This document shows positions 14,953 to 27,695 of a stretch of DNA of 31,797 bases, piece by piece. The position numbers and the translations under genes are program-made. The stretch comes from LMUY01 sp964657445. Lineage in GTDB: Bacteria > Pseudomonadota > Alphaproteobacteria > Acetobacterales > Acetobacteraceae. The stretch's first letter is position 1. Each line of letters starts with the position of its first letter. A model generated the notes under the pieces. It was not told where the DNA came from. It saw only the letters and a list, made by a program, of their open reading frames with translations, and did not search any database. The DNA is taken from positions 1 through 31,797 of the forward strand of contig CAZZVB010000021.1 of NCBI GenBank assembly GCA_964657445.1. The letters run 5' to 3'.

Positions 14953-16386
14953 ATGGGCGTGATCGATAGGTTCATGCAGCGCAAGCCCATCGGCGGCGAA
15001 GACGAGCTCGGGCTGCAGCGCAGTCTCGGCGCGCCGAACCTCGTCGCACTGGGAATCGGCGCCATCATCGGGGCAGGGCTGTTCTCCCTGACCGGCATCG
15101 CGGCCGCGGACTACGCCGGCCCGGCGGTCGTTCTCAGTTTCCTCATCGCCGGCGCGGGGTGCGCCTTCACCGGTCTTTGCTACAGCGAGCTGGCGGGCAT
15201 GATCCCGTCCGCCGGGTCCGCCTATTCCTACGCCTACGCCGCACTGGGCGAGCTGGTGGCTTGGATCATCGGCTGGGACCTGCTGCTGGAATATGCCGTC
15301 GGCGCCGGCACCGTCGCCGTCTCCTGGTCGAGCTACGCGTCGTCCCTGTTGCATGGCTGGGGCATCGACTTGCCGCACTGGCTCGCCGCAGGCCCCGCGG
15401 ACGGCGGACTGGTCAATCTGCCCGCCGTCTTCATCATCACAGCGCTCTCCCTGCTGCTGATCGGCGGGGTGAGCGAGTCGGCACGGGTCAACGCCGTCAT
15501 CGTCGTCATCAAGGTTTGCGTGGTGCTGGTGGTGATCGGGCTGGGGGCGTTTTACGTCCACCTGGCCAACTACCAGCCGTTCATTCCCCCGAACAAAGGC
15601 TCGTTCGGTGAATTCGGGCTGACCGGCATCCTGCGCGGCGCGGGCGTGGTGTTTTTCGCCTATCTCGGCTTCGACGCCGTCAGCACGACCGCCGCCGAAG
15701 CGAAGGAGCCGCAGAAGACGATGCCGATCGGCATCCTCGGCTCGCTCGCGATCTGCACCGTGCTCTACGTCGGCTTCGCCTTGGTGCTCACCGGCATGGT
15801 CAAATACTCCGACATGCACGGCGACGCGTCACCCGTCGCCACCGCGATCGACAAGACGCCGTTCGCCTGGCTTCAGGTCACGGTCAAGCTGGGCGTCTTG
15901 CTCGGCTTCACGTCGGTCATCCTCGTCGGCCTGCTCGGGCAAAGCCGCGTGCTGCTGGCCATGGCGCAGGACGGCATGGTGCCGCGTGTGTTCGGCCGCC
16001 TGCACCGGACCCGGCATACCCCCTGGGTCGGCCACCTCGTGATGATGGTGCTGACCAGCGTGCTGGCCGCGTTCGTGCCGGTGGAGGCGCTGGGCAAGAT
16101 GACGTCCGTCGGCACGCTGCTGGCCTTCGCCATCGTCTGCGCCGGCGTGCTGGTGCTGCGCTGGCGCGAGCCGGAGCGCAAACGCTCGTTCCGCGTGCCG
16201 TGGAGCCCCCTCATCCCCTCGCTCGGGATCGCGACCTGCCTGCTGATGATGGTGTCGCTGCCATGGCAGACCTGGCTACGACTGGCCGCCTGGTTTGCGC
16301 TCGGGCTGGTGATCTACGCCGTTTACAGCCACGCGCAGAGTTCGCGCGTCAGGGAGCGGGCGGCAGGGCAGGCAGCGCGGCAATGA
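14953..16386 (+). CDS. APC-family amino acid permease
   Basis: Inner-membrane amino acid transporter of the APC superfamily, cationic amino acid transporter-like branch, 477 residues with about 12 hydrophobic segments. The first segment contains GIGAIIGAGLF, the substrate-binding glycine motif of the family; FFAYLGFDAVSTTAAEAKEPQKTMP is the conserved segment after the sixth helix region, and LLGQSRVLLAMAQDGMVP follows the eighth. Substrate cannot be assigned. ATG 14953 has AGGA nine bases upstream; a GTG at 14917 gives 12 more residues but lacks a site. Its last 38 bases overlap the 3' end of the convergent hydrolase gene. Confidence 0.92.
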   Translation: MGVIDRFMQRKPIGGEDELGLQRSLGAPNLVALGIGAIIGAGLFSLTGIAAADYAGPAVVLSFLIAGAGCAFTGLCYSELAGMIPSAGSAYSYAYAALGELVAWIIGWDLLLEYAVGAGTVAVSWSSYASSLLHGWGIDLPHWLAAGPADGGLVNLPAVFIITALSLLLIGGVSESARVNAVIVVIKVCVVLVVIGLGAFYVHLANYQPFIPPNKGSFGEFGLTGILRGAGVVFFAYLGFDAVSTTAAEAKEPQKTMPIGILGSLAICTVLYVGFALVLTGMVKYSDMHGDASPVATAIDKTPFAWLQVTVKLGVLLGFTSVILVGLLGQSRVLLAMAQDGMVPRVFGRLHRTRHTPWVGHLVMMVLTSVLAAFVPVEALGKMTSVGTLLAFAIVCAGVLVLRWREPERKRSFRVPWSPLIPSLGIATCLLMMVSLPWQTWLRLAAWFALGLVIYAVYSHAQSSRVRERAAGQAARQ

Positions 16387-17155
16387 AGCTCGGCACGCGG
16401 CGGATCGCGTCCTCGCGCGCCACCGGGTCCGTGCCCGTGTGGGCGCGCCCGCCCACAGGCGTCGCCAGGCCGGAGCGCGCTTTGACCGGCGTGTTGGGTG
16501 CATCGAAATCGTGGTAGGCGCTGGGATAGGTCACCAGCGTGACCTTGCCCGGCACGCGTTCCGCCAGTTCGTGGCAGGGGGCGGCAGGCGTCCAGTCATC
16601 CGCCTCGCCCATCAGGATCAGCAACGGCGCCACCGGGCGCCAGTCCTTCGTCTCTGACGGCACCCGGCACCCCGGGTAGAACGCCACCAGCCCGCGGATC
16701 AGCCCGGCTGGCACATCCGGCCGCTCCCGCCCTGCAGCCAGCACTGTGCTGCCGCCGTCGGACCAGCCCATCAGCACCAGCCCGCCCTTCGGCGTGTCCG
16801 GCCGCTCCGCCAGCCAGCGCAGCGAGGCGAGGGCGTCCTGCCGCCGCAGCCCGGACGCCGTCACCGCACGGCCACGCGCCCCGCATTGCGAACCGAGCCC
16901 GCGGGAGCCATAGCTGTCCGGCATCAGCACGGTGTGGCCGAGGGAGGACAGCCGCCGCCCCCAATCGCCGTCCCGGCTCGGGAACGGCCCGCCGCACCCA
17001 TGCAACGCCACGATCGACACGCCGCGCACCCGGCCCTGCGCCGGGTAGAGGTCGGCGTTCAGGATGATGCCGTCAGGGCCGGGCACCCTGATGGTTTCGG
17101 CACGGGCAGGCCCCATCGCGAGCACAACCATCAACGCCAGCCACACGAACCGCAT
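16349..17155 (-). CDS. Exported dienelactone hydrolase-like alpha/beta hydrolase
   Basis: Predicted exported alpha/beta hydrolase, 268 residues. A signal peptide (residues 1-19, MRFVWLALMVVLAMGPARA, cleavage before Glu20) leads to the hydrolase domain: HGCGGP near 52-57 forms the oxyanion region, Ser132 in GWSDGG is the nucleophile, Asp186 or 187 in GEADDWTP and His215 in AYHDFD complete the triad. This is the dienelactone hydrolase family pattern with Ser in place of Cys. The substrate is unknown; many relatives are annotated only by family. It is divergent from hemB (72 bases apart) and converges on the permease with a 38-base overlap of coding ends. Two extra cysteine pairs may form disulfides in the periplasm (inference). 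Confidence 0.88.
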   Translation of the reverse strand: MRFVWLALMVVLAMGPARAETIRVPGPDGIILNADLYPAQGRVRGVSIVALHGCGGPFPSRDGDWGRRLSSLGHTVLMPDSYGSRGLGSQCGARGRAVTASGLRRQDALASLRWLAERPDTPKGGLVLMGWSDGGSTVLAAGRERPDVPAGLIRGLVAFYPGCRVPSETKDWRPVAPLLILMGEADDWTPAAPCHELAERVPGKVTLVTYPSAYHDFDAPNTPVKARSGLATPVGGRAHTGTDPVAREDAIRRVPSFIAALPALPPAP

Positions 17156-17227
17156 CGGCCCACCACATCGTTTCGACCCTGGCCGTTGGCTCTACCGGTT
17201 CGGGCGCGCGCGGTCTACGCTTGAGCC

Positions 17228-18220
<993 letters not shown>

Positions 18221-18250
18221 AGTCCGGCATCCGGGCGAGCAGAGGGTTCT

Positions 18251-18284
18251 CCCTCTCCCTTTGGGAGAGGGCTGGGGTGAGGGG
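18251..18284. repeat. Palindromic repeat, copy 3 (most complete)
   Basis: CCCTCTCCC (18251-18259), loop TTT, GGGAGAGGG (18263-18271), then CTGGGGTGAGGGG to 18284. It lies between the convergent ends of hemB and the S41 peptidase gene. The right-hand extension is shared with copy 4. The rest of the 132-base gap holds nothing I can name. Confidence 0.8.
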
Positions 18285-18352
18285 CCGACGCAACCGGCAG
18301 TCGATCATGGCGGTCGGCTCCTAGCTCTACTCTCTCCTAAGGAACAGGAGGT

Positions 18353-19870
18353 TCAAGGCGCCGCGGTCTGCGCGGTGACCTTCGACAACGCCGTTTGATA
18401 CGCCGCCGGGTGAGCGAGCAGGAAACCCGCCGCCGTCAAATCCGCATCGCGCCCCTCCGCCGCGGGGCAGGCGTTGCGCAACTCCACGACCTGCGCCACT
18501 GGAAGCGGGGCGCGCGCGGCGTTGTGGCGGGACAAGGCGGCGGCCATATCCTGGCGGCCATGCAGCAGGTCGGTCAGTTCTGTGGCCAGCAGATCCTCGC
18601 CCAGGCTGGTGCAGATTTGTGGCAGCACCCCCAACCCCTGGATCGGCCAGCCGCCCGGCGCCAGCACGCGGCTCCAGGTGACGAACAGCTCGCCGCCGTC
18701 GGGCAGCGGGGCGATCGTCTGGACGAGGCCTTTGCCGAGGGTGGAACTGCCAATGACGACCGCGCGGCCGTTATCGGCGAGTGCCGCGGCCATGATCTCC
18801 GCAGCGCTGGCCGTGCGGCCGTCCACCAGGATGATGATTGGGCGGCCGTGCGCGGAGTCGTTGCCCGCCTCGGCAGACCAGACGCGGCTGCTGTCCGGGT
18901 TGCGCCCGGCGGTGGTGGTGATCACGCCGGCGGTCAGCATCTGCTGCACCACCGACACGGACTGCCGCAGCAGGCCGCCACGATTGCCGCGCAGGTCGAT
19001 CACCAGCCCGCGCACCTTGTGCCCCGTGAACCCGGCGGCAAGCGCGGCGGCAAATTGCTCGTCCGTATCGTTGCTGAACCCGGTGAGGTGGATCAGCACA
19101 ACGTCATCCAGCCGCTCGGCGGTGACGGTCTGCGGCGGCACGAATGCGCGCTCGATCGCCGCACTCCGGCCGCGGCCGCGGCTGCGCCACGCGACGCGCA
19201 CCGACGTGCCCTCCGGCCCGTTGATCATTGCCTCGACGGTGCCGGGGTCTTCGCCGCGGATGACCTGCCCATCCACGCTGACGATCACGTCGCCCGGCCG
19301 CAACCCGGCGTCGTCACCGGGGCTGCTGGGTGAGACGTCCTGCACCACGACGCCGGCGCGGGTGCGGCCGAGCGAGACACCCAAGCCAGCCTGGCCGGAG
19401 CGGCGATCGCGTTCGGTATCGGCGGCGCCGGGCGGGACGTAGCGCGAATATGGGTCGAGGTGATTGAACAACTCGTCGAAGAACGAGCGCAAAAACCCCT
19501 GCGTGCTGGCGCTGCGGACCGGCTCTGAAATGGCTGCCGCCGCGACGCCCATCGCGGCCGCCATCTGCGCCCAGCCGTCCGTATTTTCGGCGCTGGGCAA
19601 CGGTGCGCTGAACACGGTTCTGCCGGCTTGCCGCAGCAGCACCTGATCCTCCCGCAACTCGGGCATCAGCGACTGGTCGAGCGTGGTGAGCCCGCGCAGG
19701 CCCCACATCGTCATTTGCGGGATCGATTCGTTTTCCAGCGTCCGCGGCGTGATGAACGCCATCGCCGTGCTGAGCACGGAAGCCGCGACTGGGCCGTCGA
19801 AACCGTCCGCGGCATGGGACACGCAAGGGACGAACCAGAGCAGTACCATAAGGAGAGCAGCCCGGCTCAC
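18353..19870 (-). CDS. Second S41 family peptidase with PDZ domain
   Basis: Exported S41 (tail-specific protease) peptidase, 505 residues, distinct from CtpA at 4451. Signal peptide residues 1-20 (SHA-A), a helical N-terminal region, a PDZ domain at about 158-230 (GLRPGDVIVSVDGQ) and the protease core. Ser355 in TASAAE and Lys380 in TLGKGLVQT stand 25 residues apart, the family dyad; LRGNRGGLL at 293-301 matches. A C-terminal region after about 420 has no recognised motif and contains Cys pairs. It starts with GTG 19870, which overlaps the rnr stop as GTGA, so translation is probably coupled to RNase R. It is the last gene of the gltX-to-peptidase run. Its substrate is unknown. Confidence 0.9.
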   Translation of the reverse strand: MSRAALLMVLLWFVPCVSHAADGFDGPVAASVLSTAMAFITPRTLENESIPQMTMWGLRGLTTLDQSLMPELREDQVLLRQAGRTVFSAPLPSAENTDGWAQMAAAMGVAAAAISEPVRSASTQGFLRSFFDELFNHLDPYSRYVPPGAADTERDRRSGQAGLGVSLGRTRAGVVVQDVSPSSPGDDAGLRPGDVIVSVDGQVIRGEDPGTVEAMINGPEGTSVRVAWRSRGRGRSAAIERAFVPPQTVTAERLDDVVLIHLTGFSNDTDEQFAAALAAGFTGHKVRGLVIDLRGNRGGLLRQSVSVVQQMLTAGVITTTAGRNPDSSRVWSAEAGNDSAHGRPIIILVDGRTASAAEIMAAALADNGRAVVIGSSTLGKGLVQTIAPLPDGGELFVTWSRVLAPGGWPIQGLGVLPQICTSLGEDLLATELTDLLHGRQDMAAALSRHNAARAPLPVAQVVELRNACPAAEGRDADLTAAGFLLAHPAAYQTALSKVTAQTAAP

Positions 19871-22056
19871 GAACGGCGGGGTTTCGGTGCCGTAACGGTG
19901 TGGGTCGGCGAGGTGTTTCTCCGGGCGCTGCCAGCGGTCAAACCGAAGATCAGCCCACCGGTCACCGGACTGGCTTCCATCAGCCGCACATCCAGGGTCT
20001 GCGCCAAATGGAACGACATGCGACTCTTCCGGCCTGTCAACGACTTGGTTGCCTCATCATGCATCCAGAAATCGTCGGGCAGAGCGGACAGAGGCACCAG
20101 CCCGCTTGCACCCGTTGCCGATAAAGTGACGAACAAGCCGAAGCGTGTCACGCCCGAGATGCGCGCTGCGAACTCCGCACCCGTCTTATCGGCCATATAA
20201 GCGGCCAAATAGCGGTCGATTGCGTCCCGTTCGGCCAGAGCGGCGCGCCGCTCCGTGGCCGTGATGTGCTCGGCCGTATCCTCGAACCGGGCCGACTCGG
20301 AGTCGGCCAGTCCGTCGGCGCCAGCGCCGAGTCCGCGAATCAGCGCGCGGTGAACGCACAGGTCGGCATAGCGGCGGATCGGGCTGGTGAAATGCGCGTA
20401 GCGCGGCAGCGCCAAACCAAAATGGCCGATATTGTCGGGCGAATACTGCGCCTGGCTTTGCGAACGCAGCACCACCTCGTTCACCAGCGGCGCCTGCTCG
20501 GTCCCTTGCACCTGTTTCAGCACCGCATCGAGGTCACGCGGATGGATCTGGCCTTGCGGCGGCAGGCCGATGCTCATGCCATGCAGGAAGGACCGCAGCG
20601 CCTCCATCTTCTCGTCCGATGGCGGCGCATGGATGCGGTACATGCACGGCAAATGCAGCCCTTCGAGCGCTTCGGCCGCGGCCACATTGGCCAGCACCAT
20701 GAACTCCTCGATCAGCCGGTGGCTGTCGAGCCGCGGGCGCGGGGTGATCGCGGCCACCTTGCCCGCATCGTCCAGCGTAACCTTCCGCTCCGGCAAATCC
20801 AGGTCGAGCGTGCCGCGTGCCTGCCGCGCCGAAAGCAGCGCGCGGAAGGCGGCATACAGCGCCGGGATCGGCAGGCCGAGATCGTCACTCGCGTCTTGCG
20901 CGTCCTGCACCTGCTCGTAGGTCAGCCGGGCGACGGAGCGCATCAGCCCGCGACCGAACCGGTGCGCTGTCTTCTTGCCCGCCGCGTTGACGCGCATTTC
21001 CACGAACAGGCAGCCGCGCTCCTCCTCCGGGCGCAGGCTGCACCAGCCGTTGGACAGCGCTTCGGGCAGCATCGGCACGACGCGGTCCGGGAAATACACG
21101 CTGTTGCCGCGCTCCCACGCGGTGCGGTCGAGCGGGGAGCCGGTGGGCACGTAATGGGCCACGTCGGCGATGGCGACGATCAGCCGGTGGCCGTCGCCAT
21201 CCGCTTCGGCGAACACTGCGTCGTCGAAATCCCGCGCGTCCTCGCCGTCGATGGTGACCAGTGGGACGTCGCGCAGGTCCTCCCGTCTGCCCAACGGAAC
21301 AGCGCGGGCAGCCTCCGCCTGCTCGATCGCGGCCGGCGGGAACACGTCGGGGATGTCGTGGGTGTGGATGCACACCAGGCTCACCGACCGGGCGTCGCCC
21401 ATGCGGCCAAGCCGCTCCAGGACGCGGGCGGATTTCAGCCCGTACATGCGGCTCGGCATCGGCGCGCCGAGCACGATCTCGCCTTCCTCGGCGTCCATCG
21501 TGTCGCCGGGCGCGACCTGCCAGTCGGCCTTCTGCCGGCGGTCGGTCGGCTGGATGCGCCCGCCATGCTCGAGCTTGTGGAACACGCCCAGCACGCGGCC
21601 GGGCGCGTCGGTCAGCCGCTTCAAGGTGCGGCCCTCGTATTTGCCGTTGCCGATCGGCCGCAGCTTGGCCACCACTCGCTCGCCGGGCGCCAGCGCCGGG
21701 GCATCGCGGCGTTCCGGCGCCATCAGCACCATCGGCGGCGGGCCGTTGCCCTCCCACTCCACCGGGCGGCCGACCGCGTCGCCACCCGGGTCGGTGCCGG
21801 TGATCTGCACCACCATGGAATCGGGCAGGCGGCCCGGCGGCGTGAAGCGGCGATGTCCAGCCGGGGCGATCGTGCCCTCGTTGGAAAGCCCCTTCAGCAA
21901 GCCGCGCAATGCCACACGGTGTTCCGGACCCAGCCGGAACTCGCGCTCGATCTCCCGTTTGCCGACCCGGCCGGTGGACCGCTTGATGAAATCGCGCACG
22001 GCTTCGCGCGAGGGCAGGGGAGCGGGCGGGGCGTCGTCCTTTCGCCGGCGCGCCAA
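19867..22056 (-). CDS. rnr: Ribonuclease R, TTG start
   Basis: 3'-to-5' exoribonuclease of the RNB family that degrades structured RNA. N-terminal winged helix (about 10-70), cold-shock-type OB folds (about 80-240), the RNB catalytic domain (about 262-585) with IDGEDARDFDDAV placing Asp270, Asp276, Asp278 and Asp279 at the metal site, YAHFTSPIRRYADL at 553-566, and an S1 domain at about 626-705. The C-terminal tail is short and lacks the long lysine-rich end of E. coli RNase R. The start is TTG 22056, one base after the topA stop, giving MARRRKDDAP and 729 residues; AAGG lies about ten bases upstream. A longer arginine-rich reading into topA is an out-of-frame shadow. It overlaps the downstream peptidase gene. 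Confidence 0.94.
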   Translation of the reverse strand: MARRRKDDAPPAPLPSREAVRDFIKRSTGRVGKREIEREFRLGPEHRVALRGLLKGLSNEGTIAPAGHRRFTPPGRLPDSMVVQITGTDPGGDAVGRPVEWEGNGPPPMVLMAPERRDAPALAPGERVVAKLRPIGNGKYEGRTLKRLTDAPGRVLGVFHKLEHGGRIQPTDRRQKADWQVAPGDTMDAEEGEIVLGAPMPSRMYGLKSARVLERLGRMGDARSVSLVCIHTHDIPDVFPPAAIEQAEAARAVPLGRREDLRDVPLVTIDGEDARDFDDAVFAEADGDGHRLIVAIADVAHYVPTGSPLDRTAWERGNSVYFPDRVVPMLPEALSNGWCSLRPEEERGCLFVEMRVNAAGKKTAHRFGRGLMRSVARLTYEQVQDAQDASDDLGLPIPALYAAFRALLSARQARGTLDLDLPERKVTLDDAGKVAAITPRPRLDSHRLIEEFMVLANVAAAEALEGLHLPCMYRIHAPPSDEKMEALRSFLHGMSIGLPPQGQIHPRDLDAVLKQVQGTEQAPLVNEVVLRSQSQAQYSPDNIGHFGLALPRYAHFTSPIRRYADLCVHRALIRGLGAGADGLADSESARFEDTAEHITATERRAALAERDAIDRYLAAYMADKTGAEFAARISGVTRFGLFVTLSATGASGLVPLSALPDDFWMHDEATKSLTGRKSRMSFHLAQTLDVRLMEASPVTGGLIFGLTAGSARRNTSPTHTVTAPKPRRS

Positions 22057-22057
22057 C

Positions 22058-24736
<2,679 letters not shown>

Positions 24737-24748
24737 GAGGTCCTTAGA

Positions 24749-25858
24749 TCAAGAAAGAAGCACAACCCGATGGCCCGGAAGGGTTTCTATGAGTCCGTCC
24801 AGTTCCAGCACGAGCAGTACTGCCATAACTGACGATGCCGACAACTGGCAGCGCCGTATCAGATCGTCAACAGGGGTGGGGTCTGGCCCGAGCAGCGCGC
24901 ACACCGCGGAACGGGCCTGCGCGCTGTCGGCGGGCGGCTGTTCGGCCTGCCAGCTTGCTTCGGTTTCCTCGAACCCCAACGGCAGCGCCTCGGGTTGCGG
25001 ACCTTGGTCCGGCAGCGCCTCCAGCACGTCGGATGCCTGGCCGACCAGCGTCGCGCCGCCGCGAATCAGGTCATTGGAGCCGTGGCAGCGCGGGTCCAGC
25101 GGCGAACCGGGGATCGCCATGACGATGCGGTGGGCGTCCAGCGCCTGCTGCGCCGTGATCAGACTGCCGGAGTGGCGTGCCGCCTCGACGACCACCAGGC
25201 CGAGCGACAACCCGGCGATGATCCGGTTGCGCCGCGGGAAATGCCGGCTTTGCGGCGCCGTGCCGAGCGGGGCTTCTGCGACGACCACGCCGCGTTCCGC
25301 GATCTTGGCCTGCAACCCGGCGTTTTCCGGCGGGTAAGGCACGTCCAGCCCGCCCGCGACCGCCGCCGCCGTCGTGCCCGTGTGCAGCGCCCCCGTGTGC
25401 GCCGCGGTGTCGATGCCGCGCGCCAGCCCGGACACCACGAGGATGCCGTGACTGGCTAGTTCCGCCGCCAGCGTTTCCGCCATGCGCTGGCCGTTGGCGG
25501 ACGCATTGCGCGCGCCGACCAGCCCGACAGCCCGGCGGCTGAGCAACGCCGGGTCGCCGAGCACGGAGATCACGGGCGGCGCATCCTCCAGCAGGGCCAG
25601 CAGGTCCGGGTAATCCGGCTCGCCCAGCACCAGCAGGCGGGCGCCGAACCGGTTGATCTTGTTGAGTTCGGCCTCTGCAGCCGCGGCACTGGTGATCACG
25701 GGCGGCGTTGCGCGGCCGCCAGCCCGGGCGAGGCCGGGCAGCGCGTCGATCGCCTCCTCCGCCTGCGGGAACCGCGCCAGCAATCGGCGGAAGGTGAGCG
25801 GGCCGACGCCTGGGGTGCGGGCAAGCCGCAGCCTGCCCAGGCGTTCGGCCGGGGTCAT
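24749..25858 (-). CDS. dprA: DNA processing protein DprA
   Basis: DprA/Smf binds incoming single-stranded DNA and loads RecA during transformation. 369 residues: a helix-hairpin N-terminal region (PGVGPLTFRRLL, 16-27), the Rossmann core with VGARNASANGQ at 114-123, SGLARGIDTAAH at 143-154, FPRRNRIIAGLS at 207-218, SGSLITAQQA at 230-239 and IPGSPLDPRCHGSN at 249-262, then a C-terminal winged helix at about 310-365. ATG 25858 overlaps the plsY stop as ATGA; longer readings run antisense-free through plsY in another frame and are not real. comEC, the DNA uptake channel, lies about 4 kb away at 30086, but many non-competent bacteria also keep dprA. Confidence 0.95.
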   Translation of the reverse strand: MTPAERLGRLRLARTPGVGPLTFRRLLARFPQAEEAIDALPGLARAGGRATPPVITSAAAAEAELNKINRFGARLLVLGEPDYPDLLALLEDAPPVISVLGDPALLSRRAVGLVGARNASANGQRMAETLAAELASHGILVVSGLARGIDTAAHTGALHTGTTAAAVAGGLDVPYPPENAGLQAKIAERGVVVAEAPLGTAPQSRHFPRRNRIIAGLSLGLVVVEAARHSGSLITAQQALDAHRIVMAIPGSPLDPRCHGSNDLIRGGATLVGQASDVLEALPDQGPQPEALPLGFEETEASWQAEQPPADSAQARSAVCALLGPDPTPVDDLIRRCQLSASSVMAVLLVLELDGLIETLPGHRVVLLS

Positions 25859-26424
25859 CGCTGCCCGATCCTCGGTTCGGTCCCGCCGCGCAACCGCTCG
25901 ATATTGGCCCGGTGGCACCAGATGATCCAGGCGGCCATGAGCGGAACCGGCCACGGATACGGGTGGATCAGCATTGCCAGGAACGGGCTGGCGGCGCAGG
26001 CGATCAGCGCGGCCAGCGAGGAAATCCGCAACGTCGCAGCGACCGCCAGCCAGACCGCCGAGGCAGCAAGCCCGAGCGGCCAGGCAATGCCGAACAGCAC
26101 GCCAACCCCGGTCGCGACGCCCTTGCCGCCCCGGAAGCGCAACCACGGCGAAAGCGTGTGGCCCAGCACGGCCGCCAATCCGGCAATCGCCCCCGGGCCG
26201 CCCAACTCGTGCGCGACCAGCACGGCGGCGGTGCCCTTCAAGGCGTCCAGCAGCAACGTCGCCGCCGCGAGGTCCTTACGGCCGGTCCGCAGCACGTTGG
26301 TGGCGCCGATGCTGCCGGAGCCAATGGCGCGGATGTCACCCAACCCAGCGCTTCGCGTCAGGAGCAGGCCGAAGGGAACCGACCCAAGGAGGAAGGCGAG
26401 GATCGTCGTGAGGACGGAGGTCAC
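25855..26424 (-). CDS. plsY: Glycerol-3-phosphate acyltransferase PlsY, GTG start
   Basis: Integral membrane enzyme that moves an acyl group from acyl-phosphate to glycerol 3-phosphate, the first step of phospholipid synthesis. 189 residues with about five hydrophobic segments. Signature motifs: GSGSIGATNVLRTGRK near 36-51 for phosphate binding, FRGGKGVATGVGV near 96-108 and the C-terminal HRANIERLRGGTEPR. GTG 26424 overlaps the pyrC stop as GTGA and its stop overlaps dprA, so coupling on both sides is likely. No better start exists. Confidence 0.95.
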   Translation of the reverse strand: MTSVLTTILAFLLGSVPFGLLLTRSAGLGDIRAIGSGSIGATNVLRTGRKDLAAATLLLDALKGTAAVLVAHELGGPGAIAGLAAVLGHTLSPWLRFRGGKGVATGVGVLFGIAWPLGLAASAVWLAVAATLRISSLAALIACAASPFLAMLIHPYPWPVPLMAAWIIWCHRANIERLRGGTEPRIGQR

Positions 26425-27689
26425 CCGAACACCCGGCGCCCAGCCTTCCAAGTCCCGATCACCCGCCCCTCCAGCGCGCGTCCATCGAACGGCGTGTTCC
26501 GCGCCTTGCCCGGCAGCGCCCCGGCCTCGACGCGCCAGACCCGATCCAGATCGAACAGGCACAGATCTGCGGCGGCCCCCTGCGCGAGCGTGCCACCCGG
26601 CGACCCCAGGATCGCCGCCGGCCGGCTGGTGAGCAGCGCGATCGCGTCGGGCAGGCTCAGGCCAGACCCATGCACCTGCGCCAAGGTCACGCCCAGCAAT
26701 GTCGCCAGCCCCGCGCCACCGGCCGAAGCCTGCGCGAACGGAAACCGTTTGTCGTCGGCGTCGCGCGGCTGATGGTCGGACGCGATGGCGTCGATCGTGC
26801 CGTCCCGTAGCGCGGCCGCAACCGCCATCCGGTCGCTCTCCGGCCGCAACGGCGGCGACAGCTTGGCATAGGTGCGGAAGTCGCCGATCGCCGTCTCGTT
26901 CAGGTCGAAATAGGGCGGGGCGGTGTCGCAGGTGACGGACAAGCCCTCGTCCTTCGCGCGGCGGATCAGTTCGAGCGCGCGGGCGGTCGAGACATGGGCG
27001 AAATGCACCGCGCCCTGCGTCAGCCTCGCCAGGCTGATGTCGCGCGCCACCAGGATCTCTTCCGCCGCGGCCGGGATCCCCGGCAGGCCGAGCCGTGTGG
27101 CCAGTTCGCCTTCCGTGGCCGACCCGCCTTTGGCCAGCGTTGGGTCTTCCGGATGCTGGATGATGCGGTAGCCGAAGCCCCGCGCGTACGACAGGGCCAG
27201 CCGCATCATCCGCGCCGACCCGATCGCGCGTTGCCCATCGGTAAATGCCACCGCGCCCGCCTCGCCGAGCAGCCCGATTTCCGCCAGTTCCTCCCCCCGG
27301 CAACCCCGCGTGACCGCGCCATACGGCAGGATGGTCAGGCTGCCGGTTTCCTCGCCGCGGGCGCGCAGCAGCCGCACCAGCGCCGGGTCATCGATGGCGG
27401 GCAGGCTGTCGGGCAGGGCGGCCAAGGTGGTGATGCCGCCCGCCGCGGCCGCTTCGGCGGCGGAGGCGATGGTTTCGCGGTACTCGTAGCCGGGTTCACC
27501 CAGCGCCGCCCGCATATCGACCAGCCCGGGGCACAGGATCGCCCCTTCGCCATCGATCTCAGTCACGCCGTCGGGGCGGCCAAGATTGGCGCCGTGGTCG
27601 GCGATCACGCCATCGCGGATCAGCAGGCTGCCGGCCGCGTCCAATCCGATGGACGGGTCGAGTAGGCGGACGTTGGTGATGAGGGTCAT
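26421..27689 (-). CDS. pyrC: Dihydroorotase-like protein lacking the HxH metal motif
   Basis: Amidohydrolase of the class I dihydroorotase family, 422 residues. The barrel segments are in order: CPGLVDMRAALGEPGYEYRE (53-72), FTDG with Asp151, IQHPED with His179, FAHVST with His232, and IASDHQP with Asp305. Active enzymes have D-x-H-x-H where this protein has Asp58-Met-Arg60-Ala-Ala62, and the TPHH segment reads TAPPYF, so part of the metal site is missing. It may be a non-catalytic partner of aspartate carbamoyltransferase like the PyrC' of pseudomonads, or a divergent alphaproteobacterial type; sequence alone does not settle it. pyrB lies directly upstream. The ATG has a strong GGGAGGGG site that lies within the palindromic repeat. 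Confidence 0.88.
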   Translation of the reverse strand: MTLITNVRLLDPSIGLDAAGSLLIRDGVIADHGANLGRPDGVTEIDGEGAILCPGLVDMRAALGEPGYEYRETIASAAEAAAAGGITTLAALPDSLPAIDDPALVRLLRARGEETGSLTILPYGAVTRGCRGEELAEIGLLGEAGAVAFTDGQRAIGSARMMRLALSYARGFGYRIIQHPEDPTLAKGGSATEGELATRLGLPGIPAAAEEILVARDISLARLTQGAVHFAHVSTARALELIRRAKDEGLSVTCDTAPPYFDLNETAIGDFRTYAKLSPPLRPESDRMAVAAALRDGTIDAIASDHQPRDADDKRFPFAQASAGGAGLATLLGVTLAQVHGSGLSLPDAIALLTSRPAAILGSPGGTLAQGAAADLCLFDLDRVWRVEAGALPGKARNTPFDGRALEGRVIGTWKAGRRVFG

Positions 27690-27695
27690 CGTGTT

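Noticed and set aside
14872..15819. Upstream extension of the glyA frame
   Set aside because: It is antisense to the permease and has the His/Asp-rich composition of a shadow reading.
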